A stretch of DNA of 64,000 bases from NCBI GenBank assembly GCA_035771175.1, contig CM069606.1:30089816-30153815 (forward strand). Reading direction: 5' to 3'. This document shows, one piece after another, positions 10,701 to 19,754 of the stretch. The notes under the pieces were generated by a model. That model was not told the DNA's origin, did no database searches, and was given only the letters and a program-made list of their open reading frames with translations. Position 1 is the stretch's first letter, and each line of letters begins with the position of its first letter. The translations under genes and the position numbers were made by a program. Source of the stretch: Paratinospora sagittata (lineage: Eukaryota; Streptophyta; Magnoliopsida; Ranunculales; Menispermaceae).

Positions 10701-12404
10701 TGCAACAGCCGAGTTGTGTATCCATTTCCTTGTTCCTTGAATCTTGACAAACTCCCCCGTGGGCAAGGTTAACTAAACTTTCTTTTTCATACAACCGATC
10801 TTTGCATTCAGTGGTGTGAGCCAGTCCATACCGAGGATGATGTCAAAGTCTTCAATGCCCATCACAAAAAGATCTGCATATATTATTTGTTTTACCATTC
10901 GAAGTTCACATCGAAAATACTGCAATTTCACAACAGTACTTGATCCTAAGGGTGATGTGACATGGAGTGTGATTTCTGTGGGTTCAGGATGCAACCCTAA
11001 ATGTCTTACCAATGCAGATGATATAAAAGAATGCGTAGCACCTAAATCGAACAAGACATGCACCATTGTATTGAACAAGGAAAATGTACCTTCGACTACA
11101 TTGTTGTCTGGAAGGGGTTATTGAGCGATAGCAAATGTTCTGCCTAGGTTCCGTTGCCCCTGGTTCTGCCTAGGTTGGGCATTAGCAGCAGGTGGTGCTT
11201 GTTGGACTGGAACAACGGGAACAAGTTGCTGAAGGTGAGGATAGGCATTTCTTACATGGCCCTGTTGGCCGCAGTTGTAACACATTAGCCTCTGCTACTG
11301 ATGGTTCTGTTGGCCATGCTGATTGTGGTGCTGACCACCACCTCTGCCATTGCCGTTTTGATGGCCACCCTTGCCATTACTGCCTTCGTGGCCATGATTG
11401 CGAAAACCCTGATGGCCAGAGTTAGATGGTTTAGTCGCAGGTGTCGTGGCCTCATTCTTCTTAACAGGGGCTAGGAGGGCTGGGTTTTGATTATAGTAGG
11501 GATTCTTCTTGTTGCCCTGTTGCGAGCCATGTTGGGAAAATGTTGCAGGCCGTTTTCCTCTCTTCAGTCTCTACTCCTGCACAATCTTCTCCTGCCCAAA
11601 GCTCATGGCCTTGTCAACAACCTTCCTGTAAATCTTGAGATCCAAGATCGACAAGGCTTGTCGAATGTCAGGTCAAAGGCCATTGTAAAATTTCTCGGTC
11701 TTATCTTGCTCTGTTGAGATGGTGGAGAGATTGTAGACCGATAATTCTTTAAACATGCCAGCGTACTCCCTGACTGTCATGCCGCCTTGGTATAGCTTGG
11801 TGAACTCTTGGCGCTTCTGCCTCTTCACAGCGCTGGGGAAGTATTCATCAAGAAACAGTGACTCGAACTGTTTCCAAGTAATGTCCGTAGTGTTGACCCT
11901 TGGGTCATCCTTTACTGTTATCCACCATGTATTTGCTCCACCATTAAGTTGGTAGGTCGCAAGTGGAATCTTTCGAGTCTCATCGACTCCCATTGCATCG
12001 AGAGCCTTCTTTGACTCATCCAGCCATTTCTGCACCTCTTCAGCTTTATTGGTGCCAACAAAAGTAAGAGGTTGTAACCTCTTGTACTTCGTAATCTGGT
12101 CGGTTTGAGTATCCGACCCAGATCTTGCAGGTCCTGAACAGTGACAACCTGATTGGCAGCGGTCTCATGAACGGCCATCTGAACAGTTACTTTCATCGCC
12201 TCGATAAATCTCGCGAAAAGACTTCCATACTTGAAGGCATGGCGTAGGGTGTGGGTTGGGGTGGCACTGCCTGCCCAGACGTAGTGGCAGTGTCAGGTGT
12301 GGCCTGTGTTGTAGTCGGAGGCGGCGGTTCCTGGTTCTGTATCTCAGGAGGTGCCTCCTCGACTGGACGGACAGTACGTGGCTTCCTCTCTTCCTGGTTT
12401 GCAT
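7713..12404 (-). pseudogene. A1 gag-pol, Ty3/gypsy chromovirus polyprotein, decayed
   Basis: The start MQTRKRG is at 12404 and the end KLFSSNN with a stop is at 7713. Order on the minus strand: capsid (about 12070-11670, WLDESKKALDAM, FESLFLDEYFP); RGG/asparagine-rich nucleocapsid and a CCHC knuckle near 11270; protease 11078-10773; RT 10500-9840 ([17 protein letters not shown]); RNase H 9810-9280 (LYTDA, YSDHKS-type block, ADALSRK-type end); integrase zinc (HCSRFAMHP...CLICQQ) and core 8980-8270; chromodomain-like tail LWDH..VEEATWELE at 7760-7830. Breaks: several frameshifts, the protease active site reads DLGATHSF instead of DSG, and a TGA at 7827-7829 stands where A5 and A6 have arginine. 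The long C-terminal tail and PBS type suggest the Tekay/Del lineage; this is an inference. Confidence 0.92.
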
Positions 12405-12411
12405 TTTCTCA

Positions 12412-12431
12412 CTGGCAAGGAAAAAATAAAA
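12412..12431 (-). promoter_or_regulatory. putative 3' splice site before A1 gag
   Basis: On the minus strand a T/C-rich tract, TTTTATTTTTTCCTTGCCAG, ends 8 bp before the gag ATG. The same tract and spacing occur in all six copies with this region. It matches the plant 3' splice site pattern (pyrimidine tract then CAG). No donor is proven. Confidence 0.4.
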
Positions 12432-12808
12432 CATGATTTAGGAACTGTACCCATATATAATGTTATGGTATTCTTAGCAACAATTTCGAGAGTACTGCAA
12501 TAAAAACCACCTATTTTTCTAAGTATAGTGCAATGTTTTTGTTGAGGAATCAAAGAATCTTATGTGCCTCGTATGCTTGGTCATGGTGTAAAAACAAGGT
12601 TAGAATGTTTATATAATAAGTATAAAACTTTGCAAGTATTTCAAATGTTTTAGTTTTGGTTTTTTTTTGTGAACATACATATATATTTCAATGGAAATCC
12701 ATACGAGTCATAAAAATTCTAAGATTTTCCTCGGTAAGTATCCTGATCTAACGTTCTATCGTAATCTTATGTATTCAAACTCTTTCGCTTAGTCTTTTCG
12801 ATTATTAT

Positions 12809-13083
12809 CCAAATTTGTGTGTCCCATATTACATGAATTTGGTGATAAGGGTGTTAACCAAGTTAAGTTATATGAACACGGTCTGTATAAAACATCGACT
12901 GAATAGTAGTCCACTAATAGTATCGTCCAAGTTTACTCGTCCCATGTCGTGTAAACTTAGTGATAATGTTAGTAATGCAACTTTCTTCAAATGTTTCTTT
13001 TGACACAAGGTCATGGGTTTTCTTACTTTCATGTTTTATTTAGTGTCCTCCAATTTTGTTGTGTCCCATACCACTCCAAAGTT
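12809..13083 (-). other. triple stem-loop in the A1 ORF-N/gag spacer
   Basis: Three inverted repeats about 120 bp apart, 13083-13052, 12958-12929 and 12842-12809, sit in the non-coding spacer upstream of gag. The first keeps the octaloop GTATGGGA. The second loop has one change (ACATGGGA) and the third reads ATATGGGA, so this copy is decaying. Arms AAGTTTAC/GTAAACTT of the middle hairpin are intact. Confidence 0.65.
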
Positions 13084-13185
13084 AGTGATATAAAAGAAAG
13101 AATTGTTGTAAGTCAGCCCACCAAAGATACTCTTAAACAAAACATTTTCATTCATATATAAAATAAATTTTTACAATGCCAGTGA

Positions 13186-14719
13186 TCATTCCTTATTTTC
13201 CTGCCTACTACTGCTCCTTTTAGACCTCCTGCTAGGTACAGAAGGACTACTAGAAGAAGGTTGAGAATTTGCTTGTTGTTCTTTGATGTTTTGCATACGT
13301 GTTAACAAAGCATTTTGAGTCTCCTCTATCCGAGCAATACTAGCTACTATCACTTTAACTGCTCGAATGGGTTAGTCGGCTGCCCCATCAATGGTTGATG
13401 GTTTGACTTTCCCATAGGTGGAGGGTAGGCCGTAGGCATTGGTGGAAAGTATTGGCCGTACGGTTGACTCATAGGTGTGGGGTAGTTGTTTTGACTGTAC
13501 GGGGATTCCCTAACCGGAACCCCTTGGACATATGGATATGCTTGGGTTGAAAAGTCTTGAAACCATGGGCTTATTGGGATGTCCTGTCTTCCAAGATTTG
13601 GTGCCGCAAAATTTTGTTGTTGTTGGTTCACATGAACTTGTGGAACTGGCCGATACGGTACTTCAGGAGTTGGAAACCTTTGGTACGTAGTATTGCCTTG
13701 AGTTGGCATGTTCCAGGAAGGTGGGTTTGTTGGAACTTCTTGTCTATCTTGATTTGATTGAGGTTGATTTAGGTTGGCAAATAAATCTTCCTCAGAGAAC
13801 AGGTGCTCAATTGGATCATTATTCGAGGCTGGGTTTAACGTAGGGTTCTGGTTTGGCTCGTTATTTGGTACCTCCCTAACAGGAATCTTGCATCGACGTT
13901 TTCGGTAACAACGTCAGTTACCCCTCCACTTGTAACAAATGTCTTAAAGATAGAGGCTGTTGTAACCGCCTCGGTGATCTACTTTGAAGACTCATCAAAA
14001 GTGTTAACGTTTGCCTCGTATAACATCGTCATGATCAAGACTTCATAGCCGAGGAGTTCCTTTCTTAACGGGTTTTGAATCACCCGCAACATTTGTTTGA
14101 TGATGATGTGAGGTAGTGAGACCTTAATTTTCTTCTCTATGCAGTATAGCACAAGAAGTTGAGCCCTTGACATAGCCCCTCTAGTCACCTTTTTCGGCAA
14201 GATGTTGCTGAATACGATCTTTCCAAGGTCGACAAGAGGTGGTTTAAGGAGATTGTTTGGGAAGTGGGCGTACGTCGATTGGGTGTATGGGTTTTTGGCG
14301 AGGGAATTGAACAACTGTTCGTTGGACTCCGCGATCTCTGCAACTGTCTGGGGTTCGTGTGGATCAATGATTCTATCTTCAATCGAAATCTCCATAAGTC
14401 GTGCAATAACTTCGACGTTGATAGAAATCTTTGTTACCTTTACCGTTGTCTCCAAAATAAGGTTGATCCCATCTTCTTGAAGTCCTACGCAAATCATGGC
14501 TTCGTAGAAGGATTTCCTCAAGTTGTAAGAGATGTAACCCTCAACTTTTGTTATGTTCAACCACCCCAGTGTTGCGATTTTTTTGTGAAGGATCGAACGG
14601 AGGCGGAGATCTCTATTGTCGATACTCCTCATTGTCATAACCTCCCTTTTGGACAATTCCTTGAGTCTGGTGGGAATTGGTTCCCTACTACCGGAAGTCG
14701 TTCCTTCACTTAAGGCCAT
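13186..14719 (-). pseudogene. ORF-N of A1, extra gene upstream of gag (stops and shifts)
   Basis: The start MALSEGTTS is at 14719 and the end RRSKRSSSRQENKE with a stop is at 13186, about 510 codons. Residues 1-250 are open to a TAG at 13979-13981 (FDESSK, then stop; A3 has CAG there). This part is a helical domain with LKELSKREVMTMR, LGWLNITKVEG, ARLMEI and RAQLLVLYC. It resembles the 'putative plant transposon protein' domain found in plant retroelements; that match is from memory. Then comes a Pro/Gln/Tyr-rich region (YFPPMPTAYPPP), a likely coiled coil (ETQNALLTRM-type) and an Arg/Ser tail. It lies between PBS and gag, in the same direction. It is not capsid, protease or envelope by any motif I can see. 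Confidence 0.75.
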
Positions 14720-14726
14720 TATTTTG

Positions 14727-14742
14727 CTGAAAGGAAAATAAA
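14727..14742 (-). promoter_or_regulatory. putative 3' splice site before A1 ORF-N
   Basis: TTTATTTTCCTTTCAG on the minus strand ends about 8 bp before the ORF-N ATG. The same motif is found before ORF-N in A3 and A4. It fits a plant intron acceptor; no donor has been identified. Confidence 0.4.
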
Positions 14743-14867
14743 CTTGTGAAAGACACAAAATATATTCCTAACATTTTTAAGATTTATGCTTTGTCCGTTG
14801 GACAATATTTTCTATTTTTTTTTTCTTTTGATGTTTATGCCAACATTTAATCCAAATTCTCCGCTAG

Positions 14868-15015
14868 CAATATGATATATATATATATCTCATATATTCA
14901 TAGATATGTAGATATATATATTTAATCATAACTATATATATATTTGAATCTAAACTATATAAAAACTATATAGTTTTCTAGATATATATTTAATATAAAT
15001 CTCAACTATATATAA

Positions 15016-15050
<35 letters not shown>

Positions 15051-15072
15051 CTAGAGATATATATATCAAATA
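14868..15072 (-). repeat. AT-rich leader repeat of A1, one unit
   Basis: The leader between PBS and ORF-N is nearly pure A/T, with TATATA runs and the palindrome-like block CTATATAGTTTTTATATAG. A1 has one unit; A3 and A4 have two. Confidence 0.75.
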
Positions 15073-15122
15073 AATAATTTTTTCCCCTTATTTGGTAGAC
15101 TTGGGTGGGCAGTGGACCTTAC

Positions 15123-15134
15123 TCTCTGATACCA
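15123..15134 (-). promoter_or_regulatory. primer binding site of A1 (tRNA-iMet type)
   Basis: On the minus strand, TGGTATCAGAGA lies five bases (TTTAA) inside the 5' LTR end. TGGTATCAGAGC is the usual complement of plant initiator tRNA-Met; the last base differs here. It primes minus-strand DNA synthesis. Confidence 0.88.
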
Positions 15135-15139
15135 TTAAA

Positions 15140-16530
15140 TGTCACACCCCGCCCGGACGCGGCTAAACCGGCGAGACACTCACGGACGGGGCACGAATGC
15201 ATTATAACGATAACTGAGTGCGCGAAAACACGATTAAGTACAAGTCTGATTTCATTAATTTTAGAATATAATTGTACATGAAATAGTTAAGGGAACATTC
15301 TCCCAAAATCTCCAATGAATAATACAAATGGTACAAAATGTGGGCCCAAAAACCTGCACCCAGTCCACCCTAATCTCCTGTGAAAAATTGGATAACAACG
15401 GGGCGAGCTACACGCTCAGTGGGTAAAATAGTTCGTGAATATAACAATTAATAAAGCAAACTTCATAATCAAATATCTTAAATACACATCAGAGCATCAT
15501 AATAAATTCAGTATGTATGTAAGCATGACACCGTCTCGTATTGGTTTGATGATTGTACATCGCCTGAGTTCACGTACAGATGTCCCTCCCCAGGAGTAGC
15601 CGGGTTCTCATTGTACGTCTCTCCTCAGGAACGACGCTCTGGATTCACGTACAGATGTCCCTCCCCAGGAGTAGCCAGGTTCTCATTGTACGTCCCTCTC
15701 CAGAGAAATATAATGAATAGCGAGCATTGCTTCTAACTATTCTATGAATCATAAACCACATACGTCCTAGGTGGTGCTATGTATGATGCCAATGCATGAA
15801 CTGGTCCGGTCTTTACTTAATATTTAGACAGCATTTTGCAACGTCTGGTGATCCTTCTCAGGGTCGGTATCACGACGTGCAAGGTTAGGACATTCAGTAT
15901 TACTTGTATAAGCTGGGAGCTTTCAAATAAGATCAACCAGATCAGTCTCTAGTTGAGAGGTGAGACACGAGGTCTACTTAAATACCAATCGTCTAGAGCA
16001 ACACGCTGCCTCCCGTTCACTATTTAAAGTTACTGAGGACAAGACTGAGTCTGATTGAGCCAGATTGACCACTAATCCGACATAACAACAGTGTAATACA
16101 TGAACTCCAAATATACAGACATAAGTATGACAATATGAACATTATACGCAATAATACAGTGTAAATGAATAGTAGACATAATGATAAATGAATGTAAACT
16201 TTAATAAAAGTTATAAGACACGCAAACCTATGTTTTGTTCCCCTCCTTCAGATAAAAACTCCGTTGAAAACTAGCGCCTTCCCCCAGGCAGAACCGCGTT
16301 GCACCGTACCGAGAGTCTCAAAAGAGAAGAAAAAAACTCAAAATGAGTGAAAGAGAGAAGGAAAATCACAAGGAGGAGTGATTTTGGTGTGAGAAATGAG
16401 GAGGGGGGAGGGGTTCTTAAATAGGAAAAATGGCGCCTGAACGTTTGAGTGGGTGCCCAAACATTCGGGCATGTCTGCCTGAACAGTTTTTTTTTTAATT
16501 TTTTTTTTTTTGCAAACCTAGGGTATTACA
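15140..16530 (-). mobile_element. 5' LTR of A1, full length (1391 bp)
   Basis: On the minus strand it starts TGTAATACCCTAGG at 16530 and ends GGGGTGTGACA at 15140. A TATTTAAG box is at 16416-16423, with degenerate palindromes just upstream (16438-16485). Two tandem units of about 77 bp with ACGTACA/TGTACGT arms lie at 15575-15700. This is the only undamaged full-length LTR of the family and can serve as its reference. Confidence 0.92.
16416..16423 (-). promoter_or_regulatory. candidate TATA box of the A1 5' LTR
   Basis: TATTTAAG on the minus strand, about 110 bp inside the LTR, is followed by a C/T-rich stretch as in plant LTR promoters. A3 has TATATAAGG at the same place (31411-31419), and the LTRs near 52520, 58840 and 61240 have TATATAA. 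Confidence 0.5.
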
Positions 16531-16962
16531 CAAGTTCAATCCAAAAGAAATTAATAAAGAAAAATAGTAAAAGCTGCATATCCAAGAAGAAGAAGAATAG
16601 GAAGAATAAGTATAAAAATATTCTACCACAAATACTCAAAAAAAAAATTGATTTCCTTCAAACCCAAAAAAAAGATGAAAAATTCATCCTCAAATTATCC
16701 AAAAAAATCATAGACATTTTTTGTCTTTCTTCTTCTATACAACCAAGTTCCAAAAACTTAAGAAGAAACGAAAACCAAAAATTCAGCCACAAATAACTAA
16801 AAGACAAAACGTAAAGATGCTTAGGAAAAATTGTTGGTGCACCCAAGAGGGGGGTGAATTAGGTGATGGTCAAATAAAACATTTTACAATGACTTAGTGA
16901 TATACTTTGATACATTGGAATTAAATGCACACACTGACCATAAAGTAAAATGCATAACGTAA
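16531..16962. other. A-rich intergenic DNA plus a scrap of a copia-type LTR (16830-16962)
   Basis: 16531-16829 is A-rich and low in complexity; I see no gene. From about 16830, TGTTGGTGCACCCAAGAGGG then GGGTGAATTAGG is the inverted 3' end of a copia-type LTR like the one ending at 2112. It is cut at 16962 by element B. Confidence 0.5.
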
Positions 16963-17302
16963 AGCCCATAACCCAATTGCATTTTGCCCAAACTCTATGT
17001 GTTGCCTTGATATGTTTGGTGTTTGTTTGATGGTTGTTTAATGTTTGTATATTTGATGCTTGATAATGTATATAAATATGTGCATCATAAATTGTATATG
17101 GGTTATGTTAAATTAAAGTATAATGCATATGTTCTTATTTATGCATGGGCCCATTAAACCATGAATTGATATGTGTTAGGATTGATTGAATAAAAGGATA
17201 AATGAAAATGAAAGTTTGGTGTATTAAATGGATTGGACATTTGAAATACATGGGAGCATGAGATTGGTTAAAGTACATGTGGTTGGTATGGGTAGTATGA
17301 GA

Positions 17303-17549
17303 CCAACACATGTCAAGTTGGTGCATGAGAATGGACAAGTGTCCCATGCCCCATTTCTCTTCTCCAACACATGTCAAGTTGGTGCATGAGAATGGACAAG
17401 TGTTCCATGCCCCATTTCTCTTCTCCAATACATGTCAAGTTGGTGCATGAAAATGGACAAGTGTCCCATGCCCCATTTCTCCTCTTCAACACATGTCAAG
17501 GTTGGTGCATGAGAGTGGACAAGTGTCCCATGCCCTACTTCTCTTCCCC
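17303..17549 (+). repeat. four tandem 60-62 bp repeats in the B 5' LTR
   Basis: Units begin with ACACATGTCAAGTTGGTGCA and carry GACAAGTGTCCCATGCCCC. They start near 17305, 17367, 17427 and 17488. The same array lies at 24846-25092, and a rearranged one at 38588-38800. Confidence 0.85.
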
Positions 17550-18708
17550 GAGGAAGTCTTAGAGGGTGAGATGAGTAGAGAGAAAGGAAAAAAAGAAGAG
17601 AAAGGAAAAAAAGAAGAGAAAGGAAAGAATAAGAGAAACGGTGGAGATGTTTATCTATTAAGTATGTTGTGTTATATAGTCATCTGAGTTTGAGTATTTG
17701 CAGCAGGAAAGGAGAAATTATCTGATTAGAGACTTGTTCATCAAAGTGGCCTATCATTTCGGTCCACCGTTGGACTGAGCTGAGTTTTGGACATAAGGTT
17801 TGGTTCTTAACATACTTCAATCAGTACGGTTGATTTTGTGATTGACTATTTCTGTTGCTATATTGATACATCTAAATAGAATATTAAATGAAGGATTGGT
17901 AGGGTTGTTTGTATTAGACCTAAATTTAGAATATGAACTTAGACCTTTCCAAATAGCTTGCATGTCAACTATGTTGACCTAGTTGCCATTGTTGGTGAAC
18001 CCATGATGCAAAATCAGTGATATACATGGCTGAACATGGTGACCTAGTGTAAATCGACAATATGGCTAAGTATGGAAAATTTCATATTTTAGGGCTTTTG
18101 ATGTTTTTGGCTTAGAATCATTGAATTGATGCAACTTATGTTTAATTAAGCATGATTAGGGTTGATTATGCTACTGATTTGGTTACTTGTGATCAAATGG
18201 CCCAATTTGAGCATGTTTATGCCTAAGGAATTGAAAATTAGTATTTTTGATTAATAGAATGGTTTATGAATGAGAACTATGCATTAGAGGCCTAAGTCAT
18301 GTGATTTGAGTTGAATGGTGGGATTAGATGGGATTTAGGCCTATTGTTTATATGTGGGTTGATTTAGGGTTGATGTGTAATTTCTATGTGATTGAGCATA
18401 GAAATTGATGTATGGTTGGATATTGATGAATGTTTCAGGACCTTGATTGGATTGATTCGGTTTGGTGTCCGTGTGTGGTTAGATACTCTCGCGAGGCTTG
18501 GTTGTGAGTAGACTTCATTTATGATTATATCTTTTATGTCATCATATCACTTATATATATTGTATGTTGAAAGCATGAATGTGTTCTAATGTTTTGAATG
18601 ATGCATGGATTTGAGAAAACCTTATGACTTTGGTTGGGCCCATCTATCTGGCTAATAGGGGGGGTTTAACCTTGTCATAGGAGGGTTTTAAAAAGGAAAT
18701 ATTTGGGG

Positions 18709-18808
18709 ATGAGAACAGTACGGTGAAATAGACGTGCACTAGTAACCCCAAATAAACATGATTGGGGTCAACGGTACGGTGAAATAGACGTGCACTAGTA
18801 ACCCCAAT
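18709..18808 (+). repeat. two tandem copies of a block of about 55 bp in the B 5' LTR
   Basis: GTACGGTGAAATAGACGTGC followed by ACTAGTAACCCCAA occurs twice, at about 18719 and 18773. The 3' LTR keeps only one shortened copy near 26540, consistent with the deletion there. Confidence 0.7.
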
Positions 18809-19522
18809 GCATGTGGAATGTGAATCCAAATTGATAAACTTTTACTTGCATCGAACTTATTATAAATGCTTGATATCTATATGTTCTGAGCTTTTAATCA
18901 TGCTACACATTGACATGCATACATGATATTTATTGATGAGTATTCATAGCATATTTGAATTCTATTCACTGGGCACCGTTGGCTCACCCTCATTTTCCTC
19001 TTTCAGGTCCTTCTGTCCCGAATAAGGGCAAAGGAGTAGTCATATCTTGAGGGCCTTGCCTGCTAGAGAATCAAAGGCCTCGATGTGAGTTGAGAGGCAT
19101 TTTGATTGAATTGTGTTTGAAATTATGATGTATTATATTTTGGACTATGTAATTATAACACTTACCACATTGTAGTATGGGTGAGTTGAGACTTGTTAGA
19201 TAGACCATGTGGGCATATGAGGGCTTTTTTGTACCCATAGTTTTGGACTTTATGTGTATGTCAATCTTGATGGACTGTAGGGATTATGACGATTAGATTT
19301 ATTTTTATGGAGTATCTCTTGTCTTGGACGATTAATACGGTTGGTAGTTTTGTTTAGTACCTGTTTATATTATGTCGTTGTTTGAGATAAGGCTCGTAGG
19401 GTCTCAACCACCTCACGAGGGTTGAGGACTAGTTGGAGATGCCTACGGCGGGCGTCCCGCCCAGGCATTCCGCACGCCATTCCCTGCGGGGTTGGTGGTC
19501 TGGGTTGCGGGGTCGCCACAGT

Positions 19523-19534
19523 TGGTATCAGAGC
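19523..19534 (+). promoter_or_regulatory. primer binding site of element B
   Basis: TGGTATCAGAGC, a perfect match to the plant initiator tRNA-Met complement, lies two bases after the LTR end (CCACA). Confidence 0.92.
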
Positions 19535-19754
19535 CCATGTTTACTAGGTTTGGTTTATGTATTGGACCTAGATGACTTTGACCTAGGAATTGGGTGAGAG
19601 ATTTAGGTGATTAAAAAGCTTAAAGGAACTAACTTAAAAGGCTTACTATCATATTTTCTGTGTGTATTATATGATATGGGTAGTTATGAGGCTTTGTCAA
19701 TGTTTAAAATTCTTTAATGTGTGATAGTTGCTCGTATTTCTACTTCTCAGTGTC

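Larger units (their letters stand above)
16963..19520 (+). mobile_element. 5' LTR of element B (lacks its first 27-30 bp)
   Basis: It matches the 3' LTR at 24479-27012 from AGCCCATAACCC onward and ends GGGGTCGCCACA directly before a PBS. The TGTGACGCCCC start seen at 24479 and 38221 is missing. It holds four 60-62 bp tandem repeats (17303-17549). Relative to the 3' LTR it lacks about 300 bp after 17630, but keeps about 340 bp around 18740-19090 that the 3' LTR lost. A candidate TATA (TATAAATA) is at 17071-17078. Confidence 0.88.

Noticed and set aside
14264..14713. Long open frames antisense to ORF-N (A1, and 40741-41097 in A4)
   Set aside because: They follow the third-codon structure of ORF-N on the other strand, do not begin at a shared start, and A3 does not keep the same frame. 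Retand-type antisense genes exist, but nothing here supports one beyond openness.
16449..16796. A 115-aa lysine-rich frame
   Set aside because: It arises from A-rich low-complexity DNA and spans the A1 LTR boundary.
17135..17562. Met/His/Cys-rich frames on both strands of the B LTR, also at 24678-25105
   Set aside because: They are translations of the 60-bp tandem repeats, open only because the unit length is close to a multiple of three.
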